NCBI GenBank assembly: GCA_963709075.1
Contig: CAVPUY010000005.1
Span: 682,001 to 746,000 of the forward strand
Reading direction: 5' to 3'
Length of the DNA stretch: 64,000 bases
Source: Palsa-506 sp963709075
Lineage (GTDB): Bacteria > Actinomycetota > Actinomycetes > Streptosporangiales > Streptosporangiaceae
The first letter of the stretch is position 1, and each line of letters starts with the position of its first letter. Positions 9,332-21,220 of the stretch are shown piece after piece. The translations under genes were made by a program, and so were the position numbers. The notes beneath the pieces were generated by a model. It was given only the letters and a program-made list of their open reading frames with translations, had not been told where the DNA came from and made no database searches.

Positions 9332-10270
9332 GTGAAGGCACTGGTGTTCACTGGCCCGGGCAGGATGGAGATGCAGGACGTTCCTGAGCCCGAAGTGGCC
9401 GATGGTGACGTCCTGGTGCACGTGCGCGCGGTCGGCATCTGCGGCAGCGAGCTGCACGGGGCCAGGCACCCCGGCTTCCGCAAGCCACCGCTGATCATGG
9501 GGCACGAGTTCGCCGGGCTGAGCGCGGACGGGGACCGGGTGGTCATCAACCCGATGCTGTCCTGCGGGCACTGCGAGCTGTGCCGGGGCGGGCTCCGGCA
9601 GGTCTGCCGGGAACGGCAGATCATCGGCGTGCACCGGGCCGGCGGCTTCGCCGAGCAGGTAGCGGTGCCCGCTTCCACGCTGCGCCCGCTGCCGGACTGG
9701 CTCGGCTGGGAGGCCGCGGCGCTGGTCGAGCCTGCAGCGAACGCGGTGCACGCCTGGAGCATCGCCCGGGCTGATGCCGGGTCCAGGGTAGCCGTGCTCG
9801 GCTGCGGCGCGATCGGCTTGTTCTGCCTGCTGACGGCGCTGGCCGGCGGGGCGGACCGGGTGGACATGACGGACCTGGATCCCGGCAGGCTCGGCCAGGC
9901 CAGGCGGCTCGGCGCGCACGGCGGCCGGCGCTGACCTTGACGGCGAGTATGACGTGATCTTCGATGCGGTCGGCTCGCCGGTCACCCGCGCTAGTCTCGG
10001 TCCGGCAGCTGCGGCCGGGCGGGACCGCGGTGTGGCTCGGCCTGCTTGATGAGGCCGCCGGCTTCGACGGTAACGCCCTGATCCGTGGCGGAAAAGCGGG
10101 TGCAGGGATCGTTCGCCTACAGCGACGAGGAGTTCAGCCGGGCCGCGGACCTGCTGCGGGGCTGGGACCTGAGCTGGACGACGCAGTACCCGCTGACCGA
10201 GGGGGCGGAGATCTTCACCGGGCTGATGAACGGCGGCCTGGAGCCGGTCAAGGCGCTGCTTGTCCCGTGA
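9332..10270 (+). CDS. Zinc-dependent MDR dehydrogenase, three frameshifts
   Basis: The first 190 residues are a clear zinc alcohol dehydrogenase: GICGSELHG with the catalytic-zinc Cys, GHEFAG, the structural-zinc cluster CGHCELCRGGLRQVC and Rossmann motif VLGCGAIGLF. After RRLGAHGG the coding frame moves +1 near 9925, again near 9990 (FDAVGSPVTR to RPGGTAVWLG) and near 10085 (to SFAYSDEEFSRA), ending at 10270. The total is about 310 residues, near the usual length. GTG 9332 is fixed by the preceding GGAGG of the tandem array. Substrate is probably a sugar or polyol, by context. Confidence 0.75.
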
Positions 10271-10326
10271 ACCTGGCCCGTCCGGCGGGTGCCGTGACCG
10301 CCCTGCGGGTGCCTGCCGTGTGTCCC

Positions 10327-10355
10327 TTGACGCGTGCCGGGCGCGGGTGGACAAT
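10327..10355 (+). promoter_or_regulatory. Candidate sigma-70-type promoter of the sugar ABC operon
   Basis: TTGACG (10327-10332), a 17-bp spacer and GACAAT (10350-10355) make a good vegetative-type promoter about 130 bp before the binding-protein start. The -35 is one base off consensus and the -10 two. Confidence 0.45.
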
Positions 10356-10485
10356 CGGCCAAGGCTCTAGCAGAACGGCGATCCGTATGACGGAATGCCG
10401 GGTTAAGGACGCCGGTCAGGCGCGTTCTGGGCGGATCAGGCGGCGCCGCGCGGCGGCAGGGCGTGAGCGTGACGAGAGGTGCCCG

Positions 10486-11957
10486 ATGAGAAGACTCCGC
10501 GTCGCAGCATCAGCAGGCGCCGGGCAAGCCGCGGCATCAGCAGCCGCCCGCCGAGCCCCAGCATCAGCAGCCGCCCGCAGAAACCCAGCATCAGCAGGCG
10601 CCCCGGTGCAGCGGACTCCGCGGCGCAGCTCCGGCAGCCGCCGGGCGAGAAGGCTCGGCGTCGCGGCATCAGCCGCGCTCGTCCTGCTGGCCGCCGCGTG
10701 CTCATCCGGATCGCGCGGGCGGTGGCTCCGCAGCGCCGAACGGCGTCGTCAAGCTGGTGCTGTGGATGGGCTATACGCCGCCGCCGCCGGCCAGCCAGGG
10801 CGCACGAGTACGAATCGCTGAAGAGCCAGGTCGCCGAGTTCACCCGGCTGCACCCGAAGATCCAGATCCGGATGGAGTACGTCGACAACGACTACGCGCT
10901 GCAGAAGGTGACCGTCGCGCTGCAGGGCGGCCAGCAGCCCGATATCTCCTATCAGTACGGCACCAACATGCCGCAGGTCGCCCAGGCGCCCGAGGTGGTC
11001 AACCTCACCAAGATCGTGAAGCAGCCGCAGTACGGCTGGAACGACTTCACCCCGGGCGAGCGGGACGTCGCGACCGTCGGCGGCAAGGTTCTCGGCATCC
11101 CGGCCCTGGTGGACAACCTTGCCGTGGTCTACAACAAGACGCTGTTCGCCCAGCACCACCTCGCCCCCCCGGGACCGAACTGGACCTGGAGCCAGCTGGC
11201 AGCCGACGCGAAGGCGATTGCCGACCCGGCGAAGAAGATCTTCGGCCTGACCTTCCCCGCGGACGGCAGCGAGACCACCGTCTGGGAGTACGAGGCGATG
11301 CTCTGGGAGGCCGGCGGTCACCTCCTGACGCCGGGTAACACCAAGGCCGCGTTCAACTCCCCGGCTGGCGTCCGGGCGCTGCAGACGCTGCGCTCGATGC
11401 AGCAGGCCCACTCGCTCTACCTCGACTTCCATCCCGACGCCGGGCAGAGCGAGAGCCTGTTCAACTCGGGCAAGCTCGGCATGATCATCACTGGCCCGTG
11501 GGATCTGTCCAGCTTCCCTGACGTGCACTACGGGGTGCAGATCATGCCCTCGTTCAACGTCGGCGGCAGCCATCAGACGATCTCCGGCCCGGACAACTGG
11601 GTCGTCTTCAACAACGGCCCGGCCCGGGTCAAGGCGTCCCTGGAGTTCCTGCAGTTCCTGGTCAAGCCGTCCAACCTGCTGCAGAACTCGATCGCCACCG
11701 GCGACCTGCCGACGAGGCTGTCGGTGCAGAAACTTCCCGGGTTCGCCCAGTTCAACAAGAAGTACCCGGGAGCCGGGCTGTTCGCGCAGAACCTGCATAA
11801 CGTGCTCCAGGCACGGCCGCAGATCTCCCAGTACCCGCGGATATCCGCCGCGCTCGGCCGGGAGATCGTCGCGGCACTGCTCGGCCAGGCGACCCCGCAG
11901 GCCGCGCTGAACTCGGCCGCCCAGCAGGCCGACGGCTACCTCGCGGCACCCGGGTAA
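10486..11957 (+). CDS. Sugar ABC transporter substrate-binding lipoprotein, two frameshifts
   Basis: An extracellular solute-binding family 1 (UgpB/MalE-like) protein. After an unusually long Ala/Arg-rich N-terminus containing repeated ASAAARR units comes a signal peptide ending in the lipobox LLAAAC. +1 shifts near 10712 and 10797 link this to NGVVKLVLWMGY and then to the mature domain (EYESLKSQVAEFTRLHP to YLAAPG). VVYNKTLF and GKLGMIITGPW are typical family blocks. ATG 10486 gives MRRLRVAASA. A similar RRLGVAASA precedes the real hydrophobic core, suggesting that the signal region was internally duplicated. First gene of a six-gene operon. Confidence 0.8.
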
Positions 11958-11965
11958 CGCCCGGC

Positions 11966-12853
11966 ATGCGCATCCGCCGGATCCTCCAGTCCGACCACCT
12001 GTCCGGCTGGGCGTTCGCCTTTCCCGCCGTGTTCCTGATCTTCGTGTTCGGTATCGTGCCGGTGATCTGGTCCGCGCTGCTGTCGTTCCAGCACACGAAC
12101 CTGCTGTCCCCGCCGCAGTGGATCGGCACCGCGAACTACCGGGCGCTGGCCAAGGACCCGCTGTTCAAGCAGTCGGTCGTGCACAGCCTGGTGTACACGG
12201 CGCTGTTCGTGCCGCTTTCGGTGGCCGGCGGGCTGCTCACGGCGATCGCGCTGAACCGGCGGATCCGGGGGGTCCGGTTCTACCGGACGGCCGTCTTCGT
12301 GCCGGTCATCCTGTCCACGATCGCCACCGCGATCATGTTCCTCTGGCTGCTCGACCCCAACTTCGGGCTGGTCAACTTCCTGCTCGCGAAGATCGGGCTG
12401 GGGCCGTACGGGTTCTTCGACAGCGTGAGCGGCGCGCTGTACTCAATCGTCGGGATGACCGTCTGGGGCTGGATCGGCTTCGACGTGATCATCTACCTCG
12501 CCGCGCTGCAGGGGATCCCGCCGTCGCTGGTCGAGGCGGCCGAGATCGACGGGGCCAGGACCTGGGGCATGTTCCGCAACATCACCCTGCCGCTGCTCGG
12601 CCCGGCCACGCTGTTCCTGGTGGTGTGGTCATCGATCAACGCGCTGCAGTTGTTCGACGAGGTCTACTTCCTGACCAAGGGCGGGCCGGGCACGGCGACC
12701 TACGTGGTCGTCTACTACCTGTTCAGCCTGGCCTTCCAGCAGGGAGTCGCCGGTTACGCGGCAGCGATCGCCTACGTCCTGCTGATCGTGATCCTGAGCC
12801 TCACCGTGGTGCAGCTCTGGGTCGGCCGCCGACTTGTGTATTACGCGTCATGA
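11966..12853 (+). CDS. Sugar ABC transporter permease (MalF/UgpA type)
   Basis: Intact 295-residue inner-membrane permease with about six helices. The EAA loop EAAEIDGARTWGMFRNITLP (near residue 190) docks onto the ATPase. It starts 8 bp after the binding-protein stop and ends within an ATGA overlap with the second permease. It pairs with that permease to form the channel. Confidence 0.92.
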   Translation: MRIRRILQSDHLSGWAFAFPAVFLIFVFGIVPVIWSALLSFQHTNLLSPPQWIGTANYRALAKDPLFKQSVVHSLVYTALFVPLSVAGGLLTAIALNRRIRGVRFYRTAVFVPVILSTIATAIMFLWLLDPNFGLVNFLLAKIGLGPYGFFDSVSGALYSIVGMTVWGWIGFDVIIYLAALQGIPPSLVEAAEIDGARTWGMFRNITLPLLGPATLFLVVWSSINALQLFDEVYFLTKGGPGTATYVVVYYLFSLAFQQGVAGYAAAIAYVLLIVILSLTVVQLWVGRRLVYYAS

Positions 12854-13755
12854 CCGGCCAGACCGCCGCCGCGGCCCGCCGCGCTGCCCGGGGCGAGCCC
12901 GCCGGGCCCGGCCAGCGCCAGCGCAAGCGGCGCGAGCCCGGCCAGTTCCTGTTCAGCCCGTGGCACCTGGTGCTGATCCCGATCGCGGTCGCGATGCTGA
13001 TCCCGATGGTGTGGATGCTGGTGACGTCGCTGGAGACGCTGAACGAGACCAGGCATTTCCCGCCGGACCTGACGCCGCATACGGTGCACCTGCAGAACTA
13101 CACCGAAGTGCTGCGGCAGGCGCCGTTCGCCCGCTGGTTCGTCAACACGCTGATCGTGACCGTCGTCACGGTGGCCGGCAACCTGCTGTTCTGCAGCCTG
13201 GCCGGCTACGCGTTCGCCCGGATCAAGTTCTTCGGCCGCGAGGTCGTCTTCATCGCGGTGCTGGCCACGCTGATGATCCCGTTCCAGGTCGTGATGATCC
13301 CCACCTTCATCATCGTGAAGGACCTCGGGCTGATCAACACGCTCGGCGCGCTGATCGTGCCGAACCTGGCCAACGCCTTCGGCATCTTCCTGCTCCGGCA
13401 GTTCTTCCGCACGCTGCCGGTCGAGCTCGAGGAAGCGGCCAGGATCGACGGGGCGTCCAGGCTCGGCGTGCTCTTCAAGATCGTGCTGCCGCTGTCCGGG
13501 CCGGCCCTGGCCACCCTCGCGGTGATCACGTTCCTGTGGACCTGGAACGACTTCCTCTGGCCGCTGATCACGATCTACACGCCGAACAACATGACCCTGC
13601 AGCTCGGCCTGACCACCTTCGAGGGCACCCACCAGACCAGCACGAACCTGCTGATGGCCGCCAACGTGATGAGCCTGCTGCCGGTGCTTCTCCTGTTCTT
13701 CCTGGCGCAGCGCTTCTTCATCCGCGGGATCGCCACCACCGGGCTGAAGGGCTAG
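12850..13755 (+). CDS. Sugar ABC transporter permease (MalG/UgpE type)
   Basis: Intact 301-residue permease. A basic N-terminal tail precedes six helices. The EAA loop is EEAARIDGASRLGVLFKIVL. ATG 12850 overlaps the previous stop (ATGA), implying translational coupling. It is followed after 2 bp by the ATPase gene. Confidence 0.92.
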   Translation: MTGQTAAAARRAARGEPAGPGQRQRKRREPGQFLFSPWHLVLIPIAVAMLIPMVWMLVTSLETLNETRHFPPDLTPHTVHLQNYTEVLRQAPFARWFVNTLIVTVVTVAGNLLFCSLAGYAFARIKFFGREVVFIAVLATLMIPFQVVMIPTFIIVKDLGLINTLGALIVPNLANAFGIFLLRQFFRTLPVELEEAARIDGASRLGVLFKIVLPLSGPALATLAVITFLWTWNDFLWPLITIYTPNNMTLQLGLTTFEGTHQTSTNLLMAANVMSLLPVLLLFFLAQRFFIRGIATTGLKG

Positions 13756-13757
13756 CC

Positions 13758-14902
<1,145 letters not shown>

Positions 14903-14906
<4 letters not shown>

Positions 14907-16291
14907 CCGCAGCACGGCCCCGGATCGTGATCGTCGGCGCGGGCGGCTGGGTGTTCCCGGTCGAGCTGATCAGGGACATCCTGTCGTTCCCGGCGCTGCG
15001 CCGGCGCCGAACTGGTGCTCTACGACATCGACCAGCCGGCCGCCGAGCGGACCGCCGTGGCGGCCAGGCAGCTGATCGAGCTCGGCGGGCTGGCGGCCAC
15101 CGTGGAGATCCCGGCCGGGCTGCCCGAGCGCGCTGGCCGGCGCCGACTTCGTGCTGACCGTGTTCCAGGTCGGCGGCGTCCGGGCCTACACGTTCGACCT
15201 GGAGATCCCGCGTGAGTACGGGATCGACCAGATCGTCGGCGACACGCTCGGCCCGGGCGGGGTGTTCCGCGGCCTGCGGACGATCGAGGCGCTGCGGGTG
15301 ATCGCCGAGGCGATGCTGGAGATCTGCCCGGACGCGCTGCTGCTGAACTACACCAACCCGATGTCGGCCAACATCTGGGCGACCGACCTGCTCGGCGTGC
15401 GGGTGATCGGGCTGTGCCACAGCGTGCAGAACACGTCCGAGCTGCTCGCCCGCGAGCTCGGCGTGCCGTATGAGGAGGTCACCTGGGACTGCGCCGGGGT
15501 GAACCACACCGCCTGGTTCACCACCTACCGGCGCGGCGCCGAGGACCTGATCCCGCTGATCAGGCTGGTGATGCGGGCCAGGCACATCGACGGGACGCAG
15601 CCGCTGCTGCCCCGCTCCGACGACCCGTACGAGAGCATCGAGCGGGTGCGGGCCGAGCTGATGGAACTCACCGGGTACTTCCACACCGAGTCCAGCCACC
15701 ACGCCAGCGAGTACTGGGCCTGGTTCCGCAAGAACCCGGACCTGACCGCCTACTACCTGGACCGGCTCTGGGACAACCTGGAGATCTCCAGCACCGTCGA
15801 CAAGGAGCAGAGCGACGCCGAGATCGTCGACGAGGCCCGCCGGGAAGGCATCGTGCACGGCGGCGAGCTGGCGGCGCCGATCATGGACAGCATCGTCACC
15901 GGCACCCGGCGGATCGTCTACGTCAACGTCCGCAACGACGGGCTGATCACCAACCTGGCGCCGGACGCGTGCGTCGAGGTGGCCTGCGTGGCCGACGGTG
16001 CCGGGGTGCGGCCGATCCGCTACGGCGCGCTGCCGCCGGCCTGCGCGGCGCTGAACGAGGTGCAGATCGCGGTGCAGCGGCTGACCGTGCGGGCGGCGAT
16101 GACCGGCAGCCGCGAGCTCGTGCATGCCGCGGTCGCGCTGGACCCGCTGACCAGCGCCATGTCCGACGCTGCCGAAGATCCATGAGATGGCCGACAAGAT
16201 GCTGGCCGCCGAGGCCGAGTGGCTGCCGCAGTTCGGGCCGGGGGCGCGCCGGTACGACGGCGACGGCTACCTGGCCGGGACCCGGTCATGA
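14903..16291 (+). CDS. Glycoside hydrolase family 4 (alpha-galactosidase/glucosidase type), three frameshifts
   Basis: GH4 enzymes are cytosolic NAD- and metal-dependent glycosidases. Visible family marks are the N-terminal Rossmann IVIVGAGGWVF, NYTNPMSANIW, GLCHSVQNT (metal Cys-His) and AGVNHTAWF. Coding shifts +1 near 15000 (to AELVLYDIDQ), near 15130 (to GADFVLTVFQ) and near 16175 (to IHEMADKMLAAEAEWLPQF), ending at 16291 inside an ATGA overlap with the next gene. The full product would be about 460 residues, normal for the family. It probably cleaves the sugar brought in by the preceding importer. Confidence 0.85.
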
Positions 16292-18164
16292 GCAGGCCGG
16301 GCAGGCGGCTGATCCCGCTGCTCGCAGCGGCGGCGGCGGTGACCGTCAGCCTGACCGCGGCGGCGGGCCCGGCGGCCGCCGGGGTCACCGGCACCGGCAG
16401 GGCCGGCAGAACTTCCATTTTTAACGGGAACACCGTGGCCAGCCGAGCCGCCGGGGCAGCTGGTTCCGCCGCGGTCATCGGGGCGGCGTCCGCGGGCGCG
16501 GCGGCGGCCCGGCCGTGCGGGCGCCGCGGGCGCGGGCCGCCGGGATCGCCCCGCCGGTGCCGCACGGGACGCTGCGGATCCGCGGGCACCTGCGGGACGG
16601 CGGGAACGTGCGCGCCAGCGGGCTGCGCTGGCGGCCCGGGCGGCTGGGCCGGGGCGAGCGGCTGCTCAGCTTCGAGGTCAGCTACAGGTGGCGGTCATGC
16701 GGCAGCCGCAGCGGCCGCTGCCGGCGCGCAGCGGACACCACATCGGCGCCGTTCGCGGCCAGTCTCTATGACGTGGGCCACGCTGACACCGGAAGGCGCC
16801 TGCGGCTGACCGAGACGGCAGCCGAAGTGGTGCAGACGACCAGCCGGGACGCGTTTACGTTTCAAATAATTCGCGCTCACGCCTCCGTGACGACCGGCGG
16901 GGCGGTCCGGGCCTTCCGCCGCGGCCGGCCGCCGCGGACCGAGTTCGTGAACGGGCTGCCCGAGCGCAGGACCGGGTCGGCGCAGGAGTATTTCGAGGTC
17001 GGGCCGCCGCACTACAACGCAGCCGACGGCCGGCCCGCCGAGCGCTACCGGATCGATGCCGGCGGCTGGCGCAGGCTGCCGGCCGACGGGGTGTTCTCCA
17101 CCGGGAAGCTCGCCGAAGGCGCGCACCTGGTAGCCGTCCGGACCGCGAACCGGGCCGGGACGACCACCCGCAGGTTCGGCTGGCGGGTCGTGCCGCTGGC
17201 CGCGCCGAGCCCGTGCCGCCGGCCGGCCGGGCGGGCCTGCTGGTACCCGCCGCATCTCGATGCCCGGCATCGCCCGATGCGCTGGGACTGGCAGATCGGC
17301 CGGTCCATCCCGCTGCAGCGGACCGGCGTCCACGCGGTCGACATCTACGACATCGACGGCTTCCTCACCAGCCGCCGCGAGGTGCGCCGGATCCACACGA
17401 CCTGGCAGGCCAGCACGCTCGCGCATCCGAAGGCGGTCTGCTACCTGGACCTGGCCTGGGAGGACTACCGGCCGGACGCCAGCCCGGCGCCGTACGGCAG
17501 GTACTTCCCCGCGCGCGTGCTCGGGAAGGTCTACTTCGGCTACCCGCAGGAACGCTGGGTCGACTTCCGCCAGCTCAGCCTGCTCAAGCCGATGCTGAAG
17601 GAGCGGATCGGGATGTGCGCGCGGAAGGGCTTCGACGCCGTCGAGCTTGACGACATCGACAGCTTCGACCCGGCGTCGACCACCGGGTTCCACCTGACCC
17701 CCGGCGACGCGCAGAACTTCCTCGCCTACGCGTTCAACCTGGTGCACCGCGACGGCATGACCGTGCTGTGGAAGAACACGCCGGGCCTGGCCTGGTGGGG
17801 CGTGAAGTACGCGGACGGCGCGGTGGTCGAGGAGTGCTACGTCTACCACGAGTGCTTCGCCAGCTGGAATCGCGGCACCAGGCAGGACGGGATCACCTGC
17901 TCGGCGCTGACCGGCCGCACGCCCTGCGGGTGGGACGTGTTCACCGCGGCCAGGACGGCCAGCCAGCCGACCGGCAAGTGGGTCGGCGAGGCGGAGTACG
18001 CGCAGGACAAGTTCGTCTGCAGCCCGGGAGTGCGGTGCAAGCGCAAGCGGGAATTCGCTACCTTCTGCCGCCGGGTCTACGCGCCCGCTGACGGGTTCGC
18101 CGCGGTCAAGTTCAGCGTGGACCTGGACGGCAGGCTGTTCTACCCGTGCCCGAAGGGCAGCTGA
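16288..18164 (+). CDS. Secreted GH114-type glycosidase (alpha-1,4-polygalactosaminidase-like)
   Basis: A signal peptide (RRLIPLLAAAAAVTVSLTAA) starts at ATG 16288. Coding moves frame near 16515. A central beta-rich region (about nt 16560-17200) precedes a GH114/TM1410-like barrel with WDWQIG, DIYDIDGF, CYLDLAWEDYRPD and GFDAVELDDID; the last two carry the acidic residues matching the catalytic region of the family. Cys pairs near the C-terminus suggest disulfides. Family members attack galactosamine-containing polysaccharides such as the fungal polymer. The ATGA overlap with GH4 makes it the last gene of the importer operon. Activity is inferred from motifs only. Confidence 0.75.
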
Positions 18165-18269
18165 GGCGGCCGCAGGCATCGCGTCAGTGACCTGGTTTGA
18201 CCGGCCGTACAGCGGACCGGCATGATCGCGTTTGGGCAGCGGCGAGCAGAGTCGAGGGGAGCAGACCGC

Positions 18270-20603
18270 GTGAGCATCCTTGGCACCCGGGTCCTGCGGA
18301 TCGAGGATCCGCGGTTCCTGACGACCGGCGGCGTCTACACCGAGGACGTGACCGACGACCGGCTGGCTGGCGCCTGCCACGTCTTCTTCGTCCGCTCCCC
18401 CATCGCGCACGCCAGGATCAGCGGCATCGACGCCAGCGCGGCGCTGGCCTCGCCCGGAGTGCTGGCCGTCTACACCGCCGCCGACCTGGCCGGCCTGCCG
18501 GACATCGGCCCGGTGATGCCGGGACTGCTGAATGAGCGGATGCGGCGGCGGCTGCTGGCCGCCGACGTGGTCCGCTTCGTCGGCGACGCGGTGGCCGCGG
18601 TGGTGACCGAGCAGCCGTACCAGGGCGAGGACGCGGTCGAGCTCGTCGATGTCGGCTACGACCCGCTGCCCGCCGTGGTCGACCTGGCCGACGCGGCGTC
18701 GGACCAGGTAGTGCTGTTCGCCGACGCCGGGACCAACGTCGCGGCTAATTTCGGCGACCCGGCCGCGCTGGACGAGCACCTCTTCGACGGCTGCGACGCG
18801 GTCGTCCGGCACACGATCATGAACCAGCGGGTGGCGCCCGCGCCGATGGAGACCCGGGCCGCCGCGGCGGCCTGGGGCGAGGATGGCCGGCTGACCGCCT
18901 GGATACCGAACCAGGGCGCGCAGGGCACCCGCAGCGGGCTGGCCGGCCTGCTCGGCCTGAAGGAAGCAGAAGTCCGCGTGATCACCCCGGACGTCGGCGG
19001 CGCGTTCGGCGCGAAGTTCGGCGCCGACCCGGAGCACGCGATCGTCGCCTGGGTGGCCAGGCAACTCGGCCGCCCGGCCCGGTGGACCGAGACCAGGTAC
19101 GAGAACCTGATCGCGATGACCCACGGGCGGGCGCAGCAGCAGACGGTCACCATCGGCGGCCGCCGGGACGGGACCGTACAGGCGTACCGGCTGGAGATCG
19201 TCCAGGACGCGGGCGCCTACCCGCGTCTCGGCGCGGTCCTGCCGTTCCTGACGATCTTGATGACGCCGGGCCCGTACGCGCTGCCGCGGGCCGAGGCGGT
19301 CGCGAAGACGGTGGTCACCACGACCACGCCGCTCGGCGCGTACCGCGGCGCGGGCAGGCCGGAGGCCACCGCCGCCGTCGAGCGGGCGATGGACCTGTTC
19401 GCGGCCGAGATCGGCATGGATCCCGCCGACGTCCGGCGGCGCAACCTGCTGCCGCCGTTCACCGAGCCGCACCGGACCGCGTTCGGCGCCCTGTATGACA
19501 GCGGGGACTACGTGACCGCGCTGGACACGGCGCTGGCCGCGGCCGACTATCCCGCCCTGCGCAAGGAGCAGGCCGAACGGCGGGAGCGCGGCGACGCGGT
19601 CCAGCTCGGCATCGGCCTGTCCTGCTACGTCGAGATCACCGGGATGGGCGACGGCGAGGAATCGCCGCCGGAGGAAAACGCCACGGTCGAGGTCCATCCG
19701 GATGGCAGCGCGACGATCCTGACCGGCACGTCGCCGCACGGCCAGGGGCACGCGACCGCGTGGGCGATGCTGGCCAGTGACAAGCTCGGCATCCCGGTGG
19801 ACAGGATCACGCTGAAGTGGGGCGACACCGACCTGGTCCCCGAGGGCGGCGGCACCGGCGGCTCGCGCAGCCTGCAGCAGGGCGGGCTGGCCGTGCAGCA
19901 GGCCTCGGTCGAGCTGATCGAGCTGGCCCGGGGCCGGGCCGCGGCCGCGCTTGAGGCCAGCGAGGCCGACCTGGTCTTCGACGCCGGCCGCAGCGCGTTC
20001 GCGGTGGCCGGCGACCCGGAGGCTTCGGTCCCGCTGGCCCGGCTGGCGCGCCGCGAGCGGCTGCTTGTCCGCACTGTGTTCTCGGCGCCTGGCGCCACCT
20101 TCCCGTTCGGCACGCACGTGGCGGTGGCCGAGGTGGACACCGAGACAGGAAAGGTGACGCTGCGCCAGATGGTAACCGTCGACGACGCTGGGTTCGTGCT
20201 CAACCCGCTGCTGGCCGAGGGCCAGCGGCACGGCGGCATCGCCCAGGGCGCGGCGCAGGCGTTCCTCGAGGAGTTCGTGTATGACGCCGACGGCAACCCG
20301 CTGACGGCGAGCCTCGCCGACTACCCGTTCCTGTCGGCGACCGAGGTGCCCAGCTTCGACCTTGCCGACATGGCCACGCCGACCAGCTACAACCCGATGG
20401 GGGTCAAGGGCATCGGCGAGGCGGGCACGATCGGCGCGACGCCCGCCGTGCAGAACGCGGTCGTGGACGCCGTTGCCCACCTGGGCGTGCGGCACATCGA
20501 CATGCCCGCGTCACCGCAGCGGGTCTGGCGAGCATTGCGGGCGGCCAGCACGACAGGGGGCGCCGCGGGGTCGTCCCCCCGGGCCAGCACGGAAGGTGCA
20601 TGA
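18270..20603 (+). CDS. Molybdopterin-binding subunit, xanthine dehydrogenase/CoxL form II family
   Basis: 777 residues, intact. Blocks typical of the large subunit of molybdenum hydroxylases are present: NQRVAPAPMETR, PNQGAQGTR, DVGGAFGAKFG, GAYRGAGRPEA, GTSPHGQGHATAWAML and KGIGEAGTIGATPAV with the catalytic Glu. The active-site loop reads AYRGAGR rather than the AYRCSFR of true form I CO dehydrogenase, so CO oxidation is unlikely. GTG 18270 is chosen over the ATG at 18222 because AGGGGA lies 9 bp before it and homology starts there. First of three genes in L-S-M order. Confidence 0.92.
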   Translation: MSILGTRVLRIEDPRFLTTGGVYTEDVTDDRLAGACHVFFVRSPIAHARISGIDASAALASPGVLAVYTAADLAGLPDIGPVMPGLLNERMRRRLLAADVVRFVGDAVAAVVTEQPYQGEDAVELVDVGYDPLPAVVDLADAASDQVVLFADAGTNVAANFGDPAALDEHLFDGCDAVVRHTIMNQRVAPAPMETRAAAAAWGEDGRLTAWIPNQGAQGTRSGLAGLLGLKEAEVRVITPDVGGAFGAKFGADPEHAIVAWVARQLGRPARWTETRYENLIAMTHGRAQQQTVTIGGRRDGTVQAYRLEIVQDAGAYPRLGAVLPFLTILMTPGPYALPRAEAVAKTVVTTTTPLGAYRGAGRPEATAAVERAMDLFAAEIGMDPADVRRRNLLPPFTEPHRTAFGALYDSGDYVTALDTALAAADYPALRKEQAERRERGDAVQLGIGLSCYVEITGMGDGEESPPEENATVEVHPDGSATILTGTSPHGQGHATAWAMLASDKLGIPVDRITLKWGDTDLVPEGGGTGGSRSLQQGGLAVQQASVELIELARGRAAAALEASEADLVFDAGRSAFAVAGDPEASVPLARLARRERLLVRTVFSAPGATFPFGTHVAVAEVDTETGKVTLRQMVTVDDAGFVLNPLLAEGQRHGGIAQGAAQAFLEEFVYDADGNPLTASLADYPFLSATEVPSFDLADMATPTSYNPMGVKGIGEAGTIGATPAVQNAVVDAVAHLGVRHIDMPASPQRVWRALRAASTTGGAAGSSPRASTEGA

Positions 20604-21220
20604 TGCGGGTAGAGCTCAAGGTAAACAGCGAGCGGCGGTCTGACGACGTCGAGCCGCGGCTGCTGCTCGTGCACTATCTCCGCGAGACCTGCGGCCTGCG
20701 CGCTGCGAACGTCGGCTGCGACACGACCTCGTGCGGCGCGTGCACAGTCATCTTCAACGGGTCTTCGGTCAAGTCCTGCACGATGCTGGCAGTCCAGGCC
20801 GGTGGCGGCGAGGTAACGACGGCCGAGGGACTCGCCGCACCAGACGGGGAACTGCATCCGGTGCAGCGGGCGTTCCGCGCCGAACACGGCCTGCAGTGCG
20901 GTTTCTGCACGCCGGGGATGGTAATGGCGACCGTCGGGCTGCTGGCCGAGAACCCGCAGCCGACCGAGGCGCAGGTGCGCGAGGGGCTGGAGGGCAACCT
21001 GTGCCGGTGCACCGGCTACCACAACATCGTCCGCGCGGTGCTGGCTGCGGCCCGGGAGCAGGCTGACGCCGCGAATGGGCAGGCTGACGCCGCCGCCGGG
21101 CAGGCGGGCGCCGCGGGCGGGCAGGCGGGCGCCGCGGGTGAGCAGGCGGGCGCCGCGGGCGGGCAGGCGGGCGCCGCGAGCGGGCAGGCGGGCGCCGCGG
21201 GTGAGCAGGCTGGCCGATGA
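20600..21220 (+). CDS. [2Fe-2S] subunit of molybdenum hydroxylase with heptad-repeat tail
   Basis: 206 residues. The plant-type cluster is formed by CDTTSCGACTV plus Cys in VKSCTMLA; the second cluster by CGFCTPGM and CRCTGYHN. Canonical subunits are about 160 residues. The extra tail consists of seven QAGAAGG/QAGAAGE-type heptads. It is joined to the large subunit and to the FAD subunit by ATGA overlaps. It passes electrons from the Mo centre to FAD. Confidence 0.93.
   Translation: MMRVELKVNSERRSDDVEPRLLLVHYLRETCGLRAANVGCDTTSCGACTVIFNGSSVKSCTMLAVQAGGGEVTTAEGLAAPDGELHPVQRAFRAEHGLQCGFCTPGMVMATVGLLAENPQPTEAQVREGLEGNLCRCTGYHNIVRAVLAAAREQADAANGQADAAAGQAGAAGGQAGAAGEQAGAAGGQAGAASGQAGAAGEQAGR
21059..21205 (+). 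repeat. Seven 21-bp units encoding QAGAAGG heptads
   Basis: In-frame tandem units of exactly 21 bp encode QADAANG, QADAAAG, QAGAAGG, QAGAAGE, QAGAAGG, QAGAASG and QAGAAGE at the end of the Fe-S subunit. The later units are nearly identical, implying recent expansion. Confidence 0.85.

Noticed and set aside
16695..20495. 1266-codon minus-strand open frame across the GH114 and molybdenum hydroxylase genes
   Set aside because: It spans two real genes and the gap between them on the other strand; the composition is typical of a mirror frame in GC-rich DNA.
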